Numbered from the stretch's first letter, positions 1-9,626 are shown. The stretch: DNA of 13,540 bases from Stereocaulon alpinum (GCA_018257865.1 JAEUBA010000280.1:1-13540); one strand, 5' to 3'. Translations and numbers: made by a program. The notes: generated from the letters alone by a model not told the origin.

Positions 1-1380
1 GTAGTATATTAATATTTTAAAAATATAACCTTACTACTCTATAAGCTTAATATACTAGATTCTTAAAATTATAATATTAGGACCCTTAAATAGATTACTA
101 GCCGCTATTATAAATAGAAGTAAGAATATTAGCGTCTTTAACGCGTATAGCGGTAGAAATTCTATCTAAAGACTAAAATAGAACCTATATACTTAATACT
201 TAAGACTATAAAGTATAGGAATAGCTTATCGAGTCTATTCTATATTAGTATACCTATTAGATATTTCTAAGTTAGTATTAACCTTTCTTAAGCTAGGAAA
301 ATATTACTACTAGATATAGCTTAGTAGTACTTAGTTATTAAAGCTTAATAAGCTATAGATATTTAAGTTAGGTTTTATACTATTCGAGTAGTATTTAATT
401 TAGGGTTTACCTTATTTAAGTAGTATCTAACTTAGTTTTACCCTATCTAAGTTAGATAAATATCTAGCTAGACGTTTCTTAATAACTCCCTTTATAGTTT
501 ATAGTCTTATTACTATTATTTTAGTAAAGTATCGCTATAAAGGCTTAATATCTAATAAATTTACTCCCTATCTTCCCCGTTAGACTCTATATATAACTCT
601 ATAAGCTTAATAACCTCTCTACTCCTTAGCTTACTAAAGTACCTAAATATTAGTAACGTATAAGGGCTATAGACCTAATACTAAAGTAAGTAAATATTAT
701 ATATATAAGATACTATATAGCCTATTAATATAATAAAGCTATAATTAAATATACTAAAGAGCGAATTAATACCGCTGCGGTAATTAAAATTATAGGTTAG
801 TTCTTTATATTAGAGGTTTTCCTTAAGACTAAAGCCTTAGCTTTAGACGTAGTAAAGGTAGTTAGTAGTAGTATTTCTTCTACTCTATTAACCTAGATAT
901 ATTTATAGTATTATCTCTCCTCCTTTTATAGTATTATACTTAGGTTTATAGCGTTACCTAAAAAGGATTTAGTAGGAATTTAGCGTAGATTCGTTATACT
1001 ACCTTAGTATTTATTATTAGGAATCTAGGGTAATATACCGTATTATATTAGTCCTAGTCGATAAAATTATTAATATAGAATATCTCTTTTCCTCTAACCG
1101 TTCCCGGTACTAAATAAGTACTTCGCTCGATATTTAGTAGTCTATAGAAGCGGCGAGCGCCTATTATTCTATACGTTAAAATCGGGTTACGGTTAAGTAT
1201 TTATAGCCGGAATTTTAATTTTTTAAATCGCTAAAGTAATTAAATAAGACTTAGAAACCGATCGGCTTCTTTAAAAATTATTTTACTAGTTTAAGTATTA
1301 AGCTATTCTACTATAAAGTTATAAAATATAATAGTTTTCCTCTACTTAGGTACTAAAATATAGCTTATTTTTTAGTATTA
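1..1380. other. Unassigned RIP-mutated DNA, no recognised gene
   Basis: I recognise no domain in this stretch. The minus strand has a relatively open frame at about 720-893 (about 58 codons with one stop). The plus strand has comparably open stretches at about 1020-1330. Stops created by RIP make such runs weak evidence, and readings from opposite strands look about equally protein-like. The stretch is probably the decayed inside of a transposon, because RIP targets duplicated DNA, but the element type cannot be named from the sequence. Confidence 0.5.
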
Positions 1381-1390
1381 TAAAAAAAAA

Positions 1391-1423
1391 AATAAAGTAT
1401 AATACCTCTAAAATAAAGTATAA
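1391..1423. repeat. Isolated pair of AATAAAGTATAAT motifs
   Basis: Two copies of AATAAAGTATAAT start at 1391 and 1412, just after a run of A. The same motif is the core of the tandem array at 1590-1750. They are separated from that array by one copy of the dispersed 150-bp repeat (1440-1590), which suggests that repeat inserted into, or was duplicated together with, the short array. Confidence 0.6.
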
Positions 1424-1439
1424 TATCTCCTAAGTAGTA

Positions 1440-1590
1440 GTAACCGCAGGCTATAAATTTTATACTTATATATAAAAACTATATATAATTTAAATACGAT
1501 TCTTAATCTATAAGAATTACTAGAATTTAATAGGTAATTACTTAGGAATTAAGCTTATAAGTTAAAAGTTAAAAAGAAAAGTTCCGCCCT
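1440..1590. repeat. Dispersed ~150-bp repeat, copy 1
   Basis: The segment runs from TAACCGCAGGCTATAA to AAGCTTATAAGTTAAAAG. It is clearly homologous to 2095-2250, to 2290-2440 and to part of each 236-bp satellite unit. Shared landmarks in order are the GGCTATAA block, an AATTTAAATACGATTC block, TATAAGAATTACTAGAAT, a GGTAATTACTTAGGAATT block and AAGCTTATAAG. This copy has lost more CpA and TpG than those near 2200-2640. No open frame or terminal inverted repeat is evident. Confidence 0.7.
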
Positions 1591-1750
1591 ACTAAAATAA
1601 TAAAGTATAATACCTCCTAACTTAACTTCGCTAATAAAAAAATAAAGTATAATATCTCCTAAATTAACTTAAATTCGCTAACTAAAAAATAAAGCGTAAT
1701 ATCTCCTAAATTAAATTAACTTCGCTAATAAAAAAATAAAGTATAATAAT
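1590..1750. repeat. Tandem array, period 42-47 bp
   Basis: Four units each carry AATAAAGTATAAT or AATAAAGCGTAAT, starting at 1599, 1641, 1688 and 1735. The spacings are therefore 42, 47 and 47. Each motif is followed by a TCTCCTAAATTAACTTCGCTAATAAAAA-like spacer. The array is A-rich and has no coding potential. Confidence 0.8.
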
Positions 1751-1913
1751 ATTTCCCTCTACTAATTATCGCTATATTATAAATCGTTTTTACTATTAAG
1801 TATAGAATCGGTATACCTATAAGGCTACGATATACGCTTATAATCTATCTCTACTAATTAGCTAATATAGGATAGAAGTCTATACTCGTAAAATTTTTAT
1901 AACCTTTCGCGTA

Positions 1914-1994
1914 CCTAGCCCTATAAGTATTTGGCTAGGGCGGTTATTATCAAATATTAACCCTAATATTAAGAATTTGAAATTCGACGTCGAA
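1914..1994. other. Less-mutated patch with hairpin and palindrome
   Basis: A 7-bp inverted repeat, CCTAGCC at 1914-1920 and GGCTAGG at 1933-1939, could form a stem with a 12-nt loop. A perfect 12-bp palindrome, TTCGACGTCGAA, follows at 1983-1994. The patch keeps TTGG, CAAA and TTGA, dinucleotides that are scarce elsewhere. It may be the edge of a short or younger insertion, or simply a region that RIP touched less. No function can be assigned. Confidence 0.4.
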
Positions 1995-2094
1995 ACTAAA
2001 GCTAATTAGTCTAAATTAGGGCGGGTAATTAGGTAATCCCGCGTTTTAAACGCTAAACCTAAAAGTTTTCTACGCTAAACCCGAACGAAGATTT

Positions 2095-2250
2095 AGTAGT
2101 AACTATAAGCTATAATTTTTAGATTTCTATATATAAGTTATACGTAATTAGCTAGCGTATCTAAATCTATAAGAATTACTAGAATCCGATAGACGGTTAC
2201 TTAGGAATTAGGCTTGTAAGTTGAAAAGCTGGAAAAAGATATTCCTACTA
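2095..2250. repeat. Dispersed ~150-bp repeat, copy 2
   Basis: Homologous to 1440-1590 and 2290-2440. It shares AACTATAAGCTATAATTTTTA, a TACGTAATTAG block, TCTATAAGAATTACTAGAAT, a GGTTACTTAGGAATTAGGC block and TTGTAAGTTGAAAAGCTGG. It keeps several TG dinucleotides (TTGTAAG, TTGAAAAGCTGG), so it is closer to the unmutated sequence than copy 1. Confidence 0.7.
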
Positions 2251-2289
2251 TAACTAATACCTACTACTAGTAAGTAAAAGCTAGCAGCT

Positions 2290-3190
2290 AGTAATAACCG
2301 TAGGCTATAATTTTTATATTTATATATATAAATTACGCGTAATTGGAATACGATTCCAAATCTGTAAGAATTAATAGAATCCGATAGGCGGTTACCTAGG
2401 AATCAAGCTTACAAGTTAAAAGTTAAAAAGAAAAGTTCTTTACTAAGCCTCTATAGCTAGCAGCGGGTAACGCCTAATACCTATAGCTAGTAGCGGGTAA
2501 CGCCTACTACTAGTAACTAGTAACTAGCAGTAATTACAGATAATAACTTTTAGAATTATAGATACGAAATACGCGTAATTTAAATACGCTTCTAGAGCTG
2601 CAAGGATTACTAGATTCTAATAGGCGATTACCTAGGAATCAAGCTTATAAGTTAAAAGTTAAAAAGAAAAGTTCTTTACTAAGCCTCTATAGCTAGTAGT
2701 AGGTAACGCCTAATACCTATAGCTAGTAGTAGGTAACACCTACTACTAGTAGCTAGTAACTAGCAGTAATTATAGATAATAACTTTTAGAATTATAGATA
2801 CGAAATACGCGTAATTTGAATACACTTCTAGAGCTATAAGAATTACTAGATTCTAATAGGCGGTTGCCTAGGAATTAAGCTTATAAGTTAAAAGTTAAAA
2901 AGAAAAGTTCTTTACTAAGCCTCTATAGCTAGTAGCGGGTAACGCCTAACACCTATAGTTAGTAGCGGGTAACGCCTACTACTAGTAGCTAGTAACTAGT
3001 AGCAATTACAGGTAATAACTTTTAGAATTATAGATACGAAATACGCGTAATTTGAATACGCTTCTAAAGCTATAAGAATTACTAGATTCTAATAGGCGGT
3101 TACCTAGGAATTAAGCTTATAAGTTAAAAGTTAAAAAGAAAAGTTCTTTACTAAGCCTCTATAACTAGTAGCGGGTAACGCCTAATACCT
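2290..3190. repeat. Satellite array, exact 236-bp period
   Basis: AAGCTT landmarks fall at 2405, 2641, 2877 and 3113, exactly 236 bp apart. Each unit carries AGTTAAAAGTTAAAAAGAAAAG, CCTCTATAGCTAG, two internal copies of a TAGCGGGTAACGCCT-type block, an ACTAGTAGCTAGTAACTAG run, a GATACGAAATACGCGTAATT block and AATTACTAGATTCTAATAGG. The first unit is preceded by a divergent half unit (2290-2400) with a perfect 14-bp palindrome AATTACGCGTAATT at 2331-2344. Units near the left edge keep more CA and TG than those to the right. The last unit breaks off near 3190 into CTAGTA low-complexity DNA. Confidence 0.88.
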
Positions 3191-3545
3191 ATAGCTAGTA
3201 ACTAGTAGCTAGTATCGAGTATTAAGTATATAGTATCTAGTATACTAGTTAGTATCTAATAGCTAGTATATAGTATCTAGTACTACTAGTATATAATAGC
3301 TAGTATCTAGTATCTATCTATTAAGTATCGAGTATTAAGTATTAAATAACTAGTATCTAGTATCTAATATTTAGTACTACTAGTAGCTAGAAACTAGTTA
3401 GTAACTAGTATCTAGTATAAAGTATCGAGTAATCGAATAGTAAGTATCTAGTATCTAGTATTTAGTACTACTAGTAGCTAAAAAATAGTAACTAGTATAA
3501 AGTATCTAGTATCTAGTACTACTAGTAGTTACTACTACGAGTAAT
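3190..3545. repeat. CTAGTA/TATCTAG low-complexity block
   Basis: The stretch is made almost wholly of degenerate short words such as CTAGTA, TATCTAG, TACTAG and AAGTATCGAG, with no fixed period. It starts where the last 236-bp unit degenerates, inside the unit's own CTAGTAGCTAGTAACTAG motif, so it probably arose by slippage from that motif. It ends about 400 bp beyond the last recognisable part of the minus-strand Ty3 relic. Confidence 0.75.
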
Positions 3546-3959
3546 TAGTAAGACCTTTTTCCTCTTAAGCTATTAATACCTAGTATTATTACTCTACTTA
3601 TATTAAGGTCCTACTCTTAAATCTTCCTTAGATAAATTATTAGCGTAGGCACTAGCTACTATATAGTATAGTATATAACGAAAAACCTATACTTCTTAAA
3701 AGGGTTTTAGAGGTAGTTATAAAGTCCCCTAAGCCTATTAAACTATATAATATAAGTTAGAAACGTAAAGTAGTATAGAGCGATATTTCGCCTTACTACT
3801 TTTCAAATTTAATAATAGGTTAACCTAATTAATAATAGCGATACTAACTCTCCTTAATAATAAATTCGAGAGATAATTCGTAAGACTAATACCTATAATT
3901 TAAATAATTAGGCCCTAAGACCTAGAGAGGCTATAAAATTATAAGAGGTTAAGGACTTC

Positions 3960-4143
3960 CTCTTAATTACTATTATTACTTAATACCTACTTATAAGAGG
4001 AGATTATATTAAAAGGGTTTCGCTTTCGTAGAAATATAGTACTAGGCGGACTTTCTCTATATATTTTCTAAAGGTCTATAAGGGATTAATTTTATTACTA
4101 GGAACCTTTTATTATATAGTACCTATTCCTTTAGGGCTAACGC
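3960..4143 (-). pseudogene. Integrase N-terminal (HHCC) region relic, tentative
   Basis: In a different minus register from RNase H, the raw translation gives ALALKE*VLYNKRFLVI, then KIYRESPPS, then RKRNPFNIISSYK*V. The spacing resembles the start of a Ty3 integrase, in which an L-Y-R-R strand is followed by H-E-x-x-x-x-G-H-x-G-x-x-x-T-x-x-x-x-x-x-x-Y-x-W. The histidines and cysteines have drifted. No D-D-E catalytic core is recognisable between here and 3545, so the element's 3' end is either truncated or too mutated to read. The call rests on position after RNase H plus modest pattern similarity. Confidence 0.45.
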
Positions 4144-4393
4144 CCCTAATCTTAGTTACTAGACCGTATATAGTTAGTAATAATATTAAGGGTTTAGGTA
4201 GATTCTATTATAGATTAGGTAATAAGTACTAAATATAGGGAGTAATAGGCTTAGCCGTAATTATCTCTACGTCTACGGCTTCTTAGCTAATTAAAAATTC
4301 GAGGATCGTCTATCGAACTAGTAGGTAAACGTATTAATTCGTAGAAGAATTAATTAATAGTTATAGGATAACTATTAAATAGGAGGGGGATAT

Positions 4394-4534
4394 ATATAGT
4401 AGTATAGATAGTATAGCTATAGGTATTTTAGTATTAGACGGGAATTAGTTAGTAGAGGTTAGCTAGTTAGTAATTAGTTAGCGTAGGCTTAGCTTTAGAG
4501 ACCTTTATATAGTAATAAATATTACTATATCTTA
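4394..4534 (+). repeat. 140-bp repeated module, copy A (inside the Ty3 relic)
   Basis: This stretch is the reverse complement of 9487-9626 with scattered differences. Shared landmarks are ATAGTAGTATAGATAG, TATTAGACGG versus TATTAGGCAG, GCTTAGCTTTAGRGGACC-like sequence and TTATATAGTAA...TTACTATAT. Similarity stops sharply at both ends. It begins where RNase H similarity ends, so it looks inserted into pol. One edge has the inverted repeat ATATAGTAA/TTACTATAT. It could be a small MITE-like element, a fragment of a larger one, or a solo end of another retroelement. Confidence 0.7.
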
Positions 4535-4930
4535 AATAAACTTTATATAGCTAAAAGCGGAACTTCTTGAGTACCTTTAATACTCCTTAATATTTATATT
4601 TCCCTATATCGTACTATAACTCCTACTTAGTCTATAGTCCGCTTTTATATCTACTAGGATACCGTTTACCTATTACTAAATCTACTTATTAGAGTACTGC
4701 GCCCTACCCTTAAAGACTTATATCTACTGCGAGGATAATCTTACTAGCACCTTTACTATAGTTAAGCGTACGTAGGGTAGGTATAGATATTAGTACCTCC
4801 TTTAAGATATCTATTAACGCCTGCTACTTATCTCCCTATATAAATAGTACTTTACGGCGAAAGAGACGGTAGATCGGTATAGTAACGATAGTAAAATCCT
4901 TTACCTATATTTAGTAGTAGATATATAGCC
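4535..4930 (-). pseudogene. Ty3/Gypsy RT connection and RNase H relic
   Basis: RNase H removes the RNA strand during reverse transcription. Downstream of RT in the same minus frame, the raw translation has a tether (KDFTIVTIPIYRLFRRK), then IILAVDISL*G*GAVL at about 4740-4695 with the first catalytic aspartate kept at 4724-4722. It goes on to GKRYPSRYKSGL and GVLKVLKKFRF*LYKVY at about 4580-4540. Family members read L-x-x-D-A-S-x-x-G-x-G-A-V-L, R-x-P-x-x-Y-x-S and E-x-x-G-x-L-x-A-x-x-x-x-R-x-x-L-Y-G-V-x-F. Similarity stops at 4534, exactly where the 140-bp repeated module starts. The rest of the domain, with its W-L-A-W-I-x-L-F-type end, is not found, so the domain looks split or truncated by insertion or deletion. 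Confidence 0.85.
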
Positions 4931-4959
4931 TAATAAATATATATATACCTATAAGATTA

Positions 4960-5830
4960 TAATATAGTTCCTAATCGACTACCTTCGTAATCTTTACTAA
5001 TTTAGGTAATCTTCCGTAGGCGTTATATATAAAGCCTATAATCTTAATTCCTTCTATATAGAACTATAACTTTTTACTAGAAATAGTAGTACCTAAACGT
5101 TTAATATTAGTAAGTATCTTATCTAGATTCTAGATATATTCTAATATAAATCGACGTACTCTAGGAATAACTTCGATATCCTAATATCGTAAATACGGGC
5201 CCTTTATACTAATATTATTTAGAAATAGCTGGTAAATAGTCGGAATTAGATTAGTAAGAATCTTTACTATAATACGTATAAACTAAGTAACGGAGTTAGT
5301 TATACCTTAGGGTAGCGTCGTCTAACGCAGTAAGCCTAGCGGCGTTATAAATATAGTTAAGTTATAATAGCGACTATTAAGTTTAATTTAATTATATTCT
5401 AAAAAGAAATTAATTAATAAGGTTATCTATATTCTAGCGAATTCCTTAGAGAATTTATTAACTAATAGCGGTAGATTTATATCCTAGATAGTTACTTTAT
5501 TAATATTTATAGTTATATTTACTATCTAATATTTACTAGACTTCTTCTTTACTAGAAACTAAGGGTTACGGTAGGGTCTATAGTATAGTTTAAGTAGACT
5601 ACTAGATATCCGGTCCTTAAGTATCTCTACTACTATCTCGTTTAAGGCTCTTAGGATCGGAAATCCTAGTACTTGCTAAGCTATATAAGGGACCGTTCGG
5701 ATCTACTATAGTACTACTACTATACTACGTACTTTTCTAATCTCCGAAAAGTCCTATAATAACACTGCCTCTCGATTAATATAGTACTTATATTAGTAAG
5801 TCCTTTTCTTAGGGTAATAGATTAATACTA
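4960..5830 (-). pseudogene. Ty3/Gypsy reverse transcriptase relic
   Basis: RNA-dependent DNA polymerase of the retroelement. On the minus strand the raw frame shows REAVLL*DFSEIRKVRS (from 5774), PYRNP*FLVKKKSSKY (about 5585-5535), PLGLLR*TTLP*GITNSV (about 5345-5290), FLNNISIKGPYLRY (from 5225) and RRFILEYI*NLDKILTNI (about 5160-5105). These match, in order, the entry region, the fingers P-W-x-x-x-V-K-K-K motif, the L-P-x-G primer-grip region and the F-I/L-D-D catalytic box of fungal Ty3 RTs. The D-D pair at 5219-5214 is now N-N; TGAT to TAAT by RIP explains at least the second. Tryptophan and glutamine codons have become stops. A one-base slip near 5780-5830 precedes the domain, where RLTNERV and PxEKD linker motifs sit in another frame. 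Confidence 0.92.
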
Positions 5831-6414
5831 ATTTATATTAATACTACCCTCTCGTTAGTTAAACGCGTTCCTTTTACTAGTATTAAGAATTTCGGAATTA
5901 ACTAATACCTATATAGTCTCTATTTATAATAATAGCCCTGCTATTCTCCTTCTAAGACCTCGTCTTTCTAACCTAATCTACTAGGACTTATTCTATCTAA
6001 GTACGAAGAGTCTACTAGCCGTACCTTCTACGCTTTCCGCTTATATATAGTTTATACTTAGGTTTCGTTAGAGTACTACGGTAATAGAATATTAAATCGC
6101 TTTAATAGTCGAACTATAGAAGCCTTTATAAAATTAGTTAATATAAATAAACGAATAAAATTAAACTCTAAGTCTAAAAGTTTAGAAATACCTATAAACT
6201 ACTTATCCCTTCCCTAAATATCTAGGCTACTAATCTTCCTTAATATAGATACTAGCCTAGTTCGGCGCCCGCCTAGTCTTTTAAAGTAAAAATATTAGTA
6301 ATAGTATAATTCTATAGATAAGCTACTATCGCTAATTAGATAGTAGTTAATATACTACTATCTATAGAAAAGATCTAAGTAGTTAATAAACTATTATTAT
6401 TATTTACTATTCTT

Positions 6415-6710
6415 ATCTAAGACCTTCGCTCGAATAGGCGTTCTAGAATTAAGTCGAAATCTAAATATTTAACTATAAGTATATATATAGGCGTTATAAT
6501 ATCGCTAATCTCTACTAGTATATCTATATAAATACTAACGAATTTCGCCTTATAGCTAGTAGTAGCGACTATACTTAAGTTCTAATTAGTCTAAATAGGA
6601 AGACTAAGCCTATCTACTATTTATTAAGATATAAGGTAAATCTTAGTACTACTATTAATTAGTACCTTTACCCTAGTATTAAAAATAGTAACTTAGACTA
6701 TAGGATACCC
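6415..6710 (-). pseudogene. Retropepsin-like aspartic protease relic
   Basis: This domain would process the Gag-Pol polyprotein. The raw minus-strand translation gives V*VTIFNTRVKVLINSST, then a hydrophobic core, then LILERLFERRS. The family pattern is a hydrophobic strand ending in D-S/T-G, with a later I-L-G-R-P/D motif. Here the D-S-G triplet reads N-S-S at 6656-6648. Both changes are what TG-to-TA mutation makes from ATT-GAT and AGT-GGT. The later motif has LILERLF where LILGRPF is usual. Length, about 100 codons, is normal for a retropepsin. It shares the register of gag upstream and RT downstream. With the catalytic aspartate lost it cannot function. Confidence 0.82.
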
Positions 6711-7499
6711 TACTATAATTAGTAGTATCTTAGAACTAAGATACTATATTTTAGTATTAGGTTCTATTATAATATTATTCGCTTATAAGGATAATCTTAG
6801 TTAAGTACTACTAGCTTTTAGCTCTAAGATATTATTTCGCTATTATAAATCCCCCGTAGCTCTCTCCGCTAGTATATCTAACTTATCTAAGCTTTAGAAG
6901 AATAGCTTATATAACGTAGGCGAGTACCTAATTAATTCGCGAACCTTAAGATTATTTACTAGTATATCTAGGATCTTACTTAGTAAGTAAACTAGATTAT
7001 CTTTATCTTTTAACTACTTAATAAGCTTCTAGTATCTCTCTTTACCGCTAAAAGTCTTCTAATTCTACTTTATTACCCTAATACCTATATCTAGTATTTC
7101 TGCGTCCTCTACGGATCTTAATTAGTTATTTCTCTTACGGGCCTACGCTATTACTAGGCCTAAGAAATCCTAATTTACTACTAAGGTAGATCGCCTAAAT
7201 AGACTTATATTCGTATATTCGCTAAGGCGAATAGTTTTTATAGTTAGGAGATAATCTTTTCGCGTAGCCTTTCCTTATAGCTAAGAGGAACTTCTACTAC
7301 CTAATTACCCTATAGGTCTAGTAGCCTAAACCTCTACTATTACTAATTCCGTCTTATTATTAGTATCCGTAGTTATATCGCTATTATATAACTCTCTTAG
7401 TCTTAGAGAAGAAGTATATATAGCTAACGTATTCTACCTTCCCTATTATCTTCGTACCGCCTCTTATATAGTATTCTCTATAGTTACCTTCTATAATTA

Positions 7500-8740
7500 C
7501 GTACGCGTTATTTATAATAGTTCGTCGCTATCTCCGCTCTATCCTAGATAGATCTAATTCTCCCGATTTAGATAGATCTTACCCTTAATATAAGTAGCGT
7601 TAAAATTAGTATAACGGGTTTAATAGTACTTACTACTATAGTAGTAGTAATCCTTATTAATTATAGCGCTAGTACTAAATACTATACCTATATTAATTCT
7701 AGACGAATTTAGTAATAGCCCTAATCCTTATATTATACCTATATAATTCGCTATTACTTACGTTATTAATATGAGGTTCTTTAAGGCCTTAGTTATTAAC
7801 TTAATTCTATTATTATTAATAGCGGAGTTCGGTGCCGGCTTAGAAATAGGGGTATTATACCTATTAGTAGGACTAAAAGTTACCTTTATTTAGTAGTTAT
7901 TAATAATACTACTTAGGTTATCTATCTTTACCTTACTAATAGAGAATCCGTCTATAATATATTCTAAGTTAGTAATTATTAATATAGTACTAGTAATCTT
8001 ATTATAATTTATTATCTCTATATTATCTAAATTATATCTAACCTTACGGATAACCTTCTCTTAAACCTTTAGTAGGAGGCCTTAGATAAACTATATTACC
8101 TAGGTATATACCTTAAGTTATCTGCGTTTAATAAGGTAGTAGGAGATTATATAAAACTACTAATAGTACTACTTAAGGTTATCCTTTTCTATACGTAGCT
8201 TAGCTTTTAGCGTTTCTAGGAAGTTATAGGAGTTAACCTATTAATTATAGTTATACTTTTAGTAGTCCTTTCTTATTACCTTAAATAGTCCTATTCCGTC
8301 CTATAGCGAATATTCCGGAATAACCTTAATATAGTTACTAATTATTCTTTCGTAATACTATAATAGTTTCTTAAATATCTTATCCTATATTAACCTATAT
8401 TTATTACTTATTATTTCGAACTATTATAGAAACTTAGTTATATTACTTCCGCTAAAGTATAGAGCTCTAGGAGTACTTAGAAATAGTATTAGTAATATTA
8501 TCTAACGCCTAGCGAACGCTATAGGGATTAGTATAATAGGTATAGCTATTACGTCTAGTATATCTAGTACTAGAGGTAGTATAGAGGAGGAAGAGGATAG
8601 AGTATCTATAGAGGGCTTATATAATATCTTTAAATTAGAGGAAGAGTCTAGTACTAATAATTTCGGCTTCTCGCTTATTAAATATTACTAGTTAGTAGAC
8701 TTTCTACTTAACTTTAACCTATAGAATAGGTATTCGTCAA
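7500..8740 (-). pseudogene. gag: Ty3/Gypsy gag relic
   Basis: The gag polyprotein would form the virus-like particle of the retrotransposon. One minus-strand frame runs from about 8740 to 7500 without a net frameshift. The raw translation near 8490 reads STPRALYFSGSNITKFL, followed by a charged helical region (FEIISNKYRL; KVIPEYSL; NFLETLKAKL). This matches fungal Ty3 gag proteins of the retrotrans-gag type, in which a pocket like 'APYFDGKNVTEF' opens the capsid region. The segment GLLLKV*EKVIRKVRYNLD at about 8080-8025 fits the C-terminal half of the same domain. A tyrosine-rich stretch at about 7655-7610 (DYYYYSSKYY*TRY) lies where a CCHC zinc knuckle is expected. TGC/TGT to TAC/TAT changes would explain the lost cysteines, but spacing to the last cysteine is not exact. 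The start codon is not identifiable. Confidence 0.72.
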
Positions 8741-9486
8741 TAGTAAGTTAGAGAATTTATAGAGAACTTACTATAACTAAGATTAGCTACTAAATTAGAA
8801 GTAATAGAGAGATAATAATATATAGTGATATTAACTTAACTTCCTAAGATAACTATAAATACTGCTATTTATCTTCTTTCTATAATTCCTCTTATTCTTA
8901 AGACCGCTGCGTCTATTAATCCTTCTTATCTCCCTAAGCCTAGTATTTTAGGCCTATCTACCTTCCTCTCTTCCCCGTTAATACGCTAGCTCCTAACGAC
9001 CGACTCCTAGTAACCTACTTTCGTCTAATATTTATTTTTACTACTGTTTTAATCCTTATTTTTCTAAGGCCCTATAGACCTAACAGCTAGCTCTATTACT
9101 AAATTAGTAATAATAATACGCCTTCCGTCGATAGTACTAGGAATAAAAAAAGTATATTTACTAATTATAATTTCGTTTTTTAGGGTTAGGACGTTTCCTA
9201 CCGCTAAATTACTAAATTACTAAAAAGAATAGTATATATAGACTATATACCGCTAATTTACTAAATATAACTCTTTTAAAAGGACGCCCCGCCTTCAGCT
9301 CTAATATAAAGGTATAGGATTAAGGGCGTCGGTTAAGAGAATATAGTAGTAGAATAGTAAGTATAAGGATACTATATATAAGACGGAGGTAGAAGCGAAT
9401 AAGACGGAGGTAGAATTAAATACTACTAACTATAACGACTACCTATTACTAGAATAATTATATATAGAAAAGAATAATACTAAGCC

Positions 9487-9626
9487 TAAGATATAGTAAT
9501 ATTCGTTACTATATAAAGGTCCCCTAAAGCTAAGCCCTTACTAATTAACTACTAACTAACTAACGTCTACTAGCTAATTACTGCCTAATACTAAGAAGCC
9601 TATAGCTACACTATCTATACTACTAT
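9487..9626 (-). repeat. 140-bp repeated module, copy B
   Basis: Second copy of the module at 4394-4534, in the opposite orientation. It starts TAAGATATAGTAATATTCGTTACTATAT-like on the plus strand, with a perfect 9-bp inverted repeat (ATATAGTAA/TTACTATAT) round six bases. It ends in a perfect palindrome ACTACTATAGTAGT near 9621. Both copies read similarly in one frame (about KLS...TN.LTST...NTK.PIA.LSI), so the module could be an exon-like piece of a decayed gene rather than a non-coding element. Confidence 0.7.

Larger units (their letters stand above)
3955..8740 (-). mobile_element. Ty3/Gypsy LTR-retrotransposon relic (gag-pol), RIP-inactivated
   Basis: Read on the minus strand, the domains run gag, retropepsin, reverse transcriptase, RNase H, integrase zinc region. 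This is the Ty3/Gypsy order (integrase last). Landmark codons of gag (8462-8460), protease (6656-6654), RT (5219-5217) and RNase H (4724-4722) all fall in one register, so the original probably had a single gag-pol frame. One slip is visible just before RT near 5780-5830, and the register is lost after RNase H where a 140-bp module intervenes. Its LTRs and the integrase catalytic core are not recognised. The element cannot be active, since stops occur in every domain and the catalytic acids of protease and RT are changed. Confidence 0.9.

Noticed and set aside
2290..3545. CRISPR-like array
   Set aside because: Units are 236 bp with conserved sequence throughout and no unique spacers, in a eukaryotic RIP context.
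3545..3955. Integrase D-D-E core downstream of the zinc region
   Set aside because: I looked in all three minus frames and found no convincing D-x-G-x-E-N or related motif. The core is missing or unreadable.
5942..6290. Long, rather open plus-strand frame (SKYEESTSRTFYAFRLYI...)
   Set aside because: It lies opposite the minus-strand Ty3 protease-RT linker, whose KVRLVD and RLTNERV motifs fit the family. The plus-strand run is a shadow.
8741..9300. 5' LTR and tRNA primer site of the 3955-8740 element
   Set aside because: No TG...CA pair, primer-binding complement or repeat of sequence beyond the 3' side could be matched by eye.
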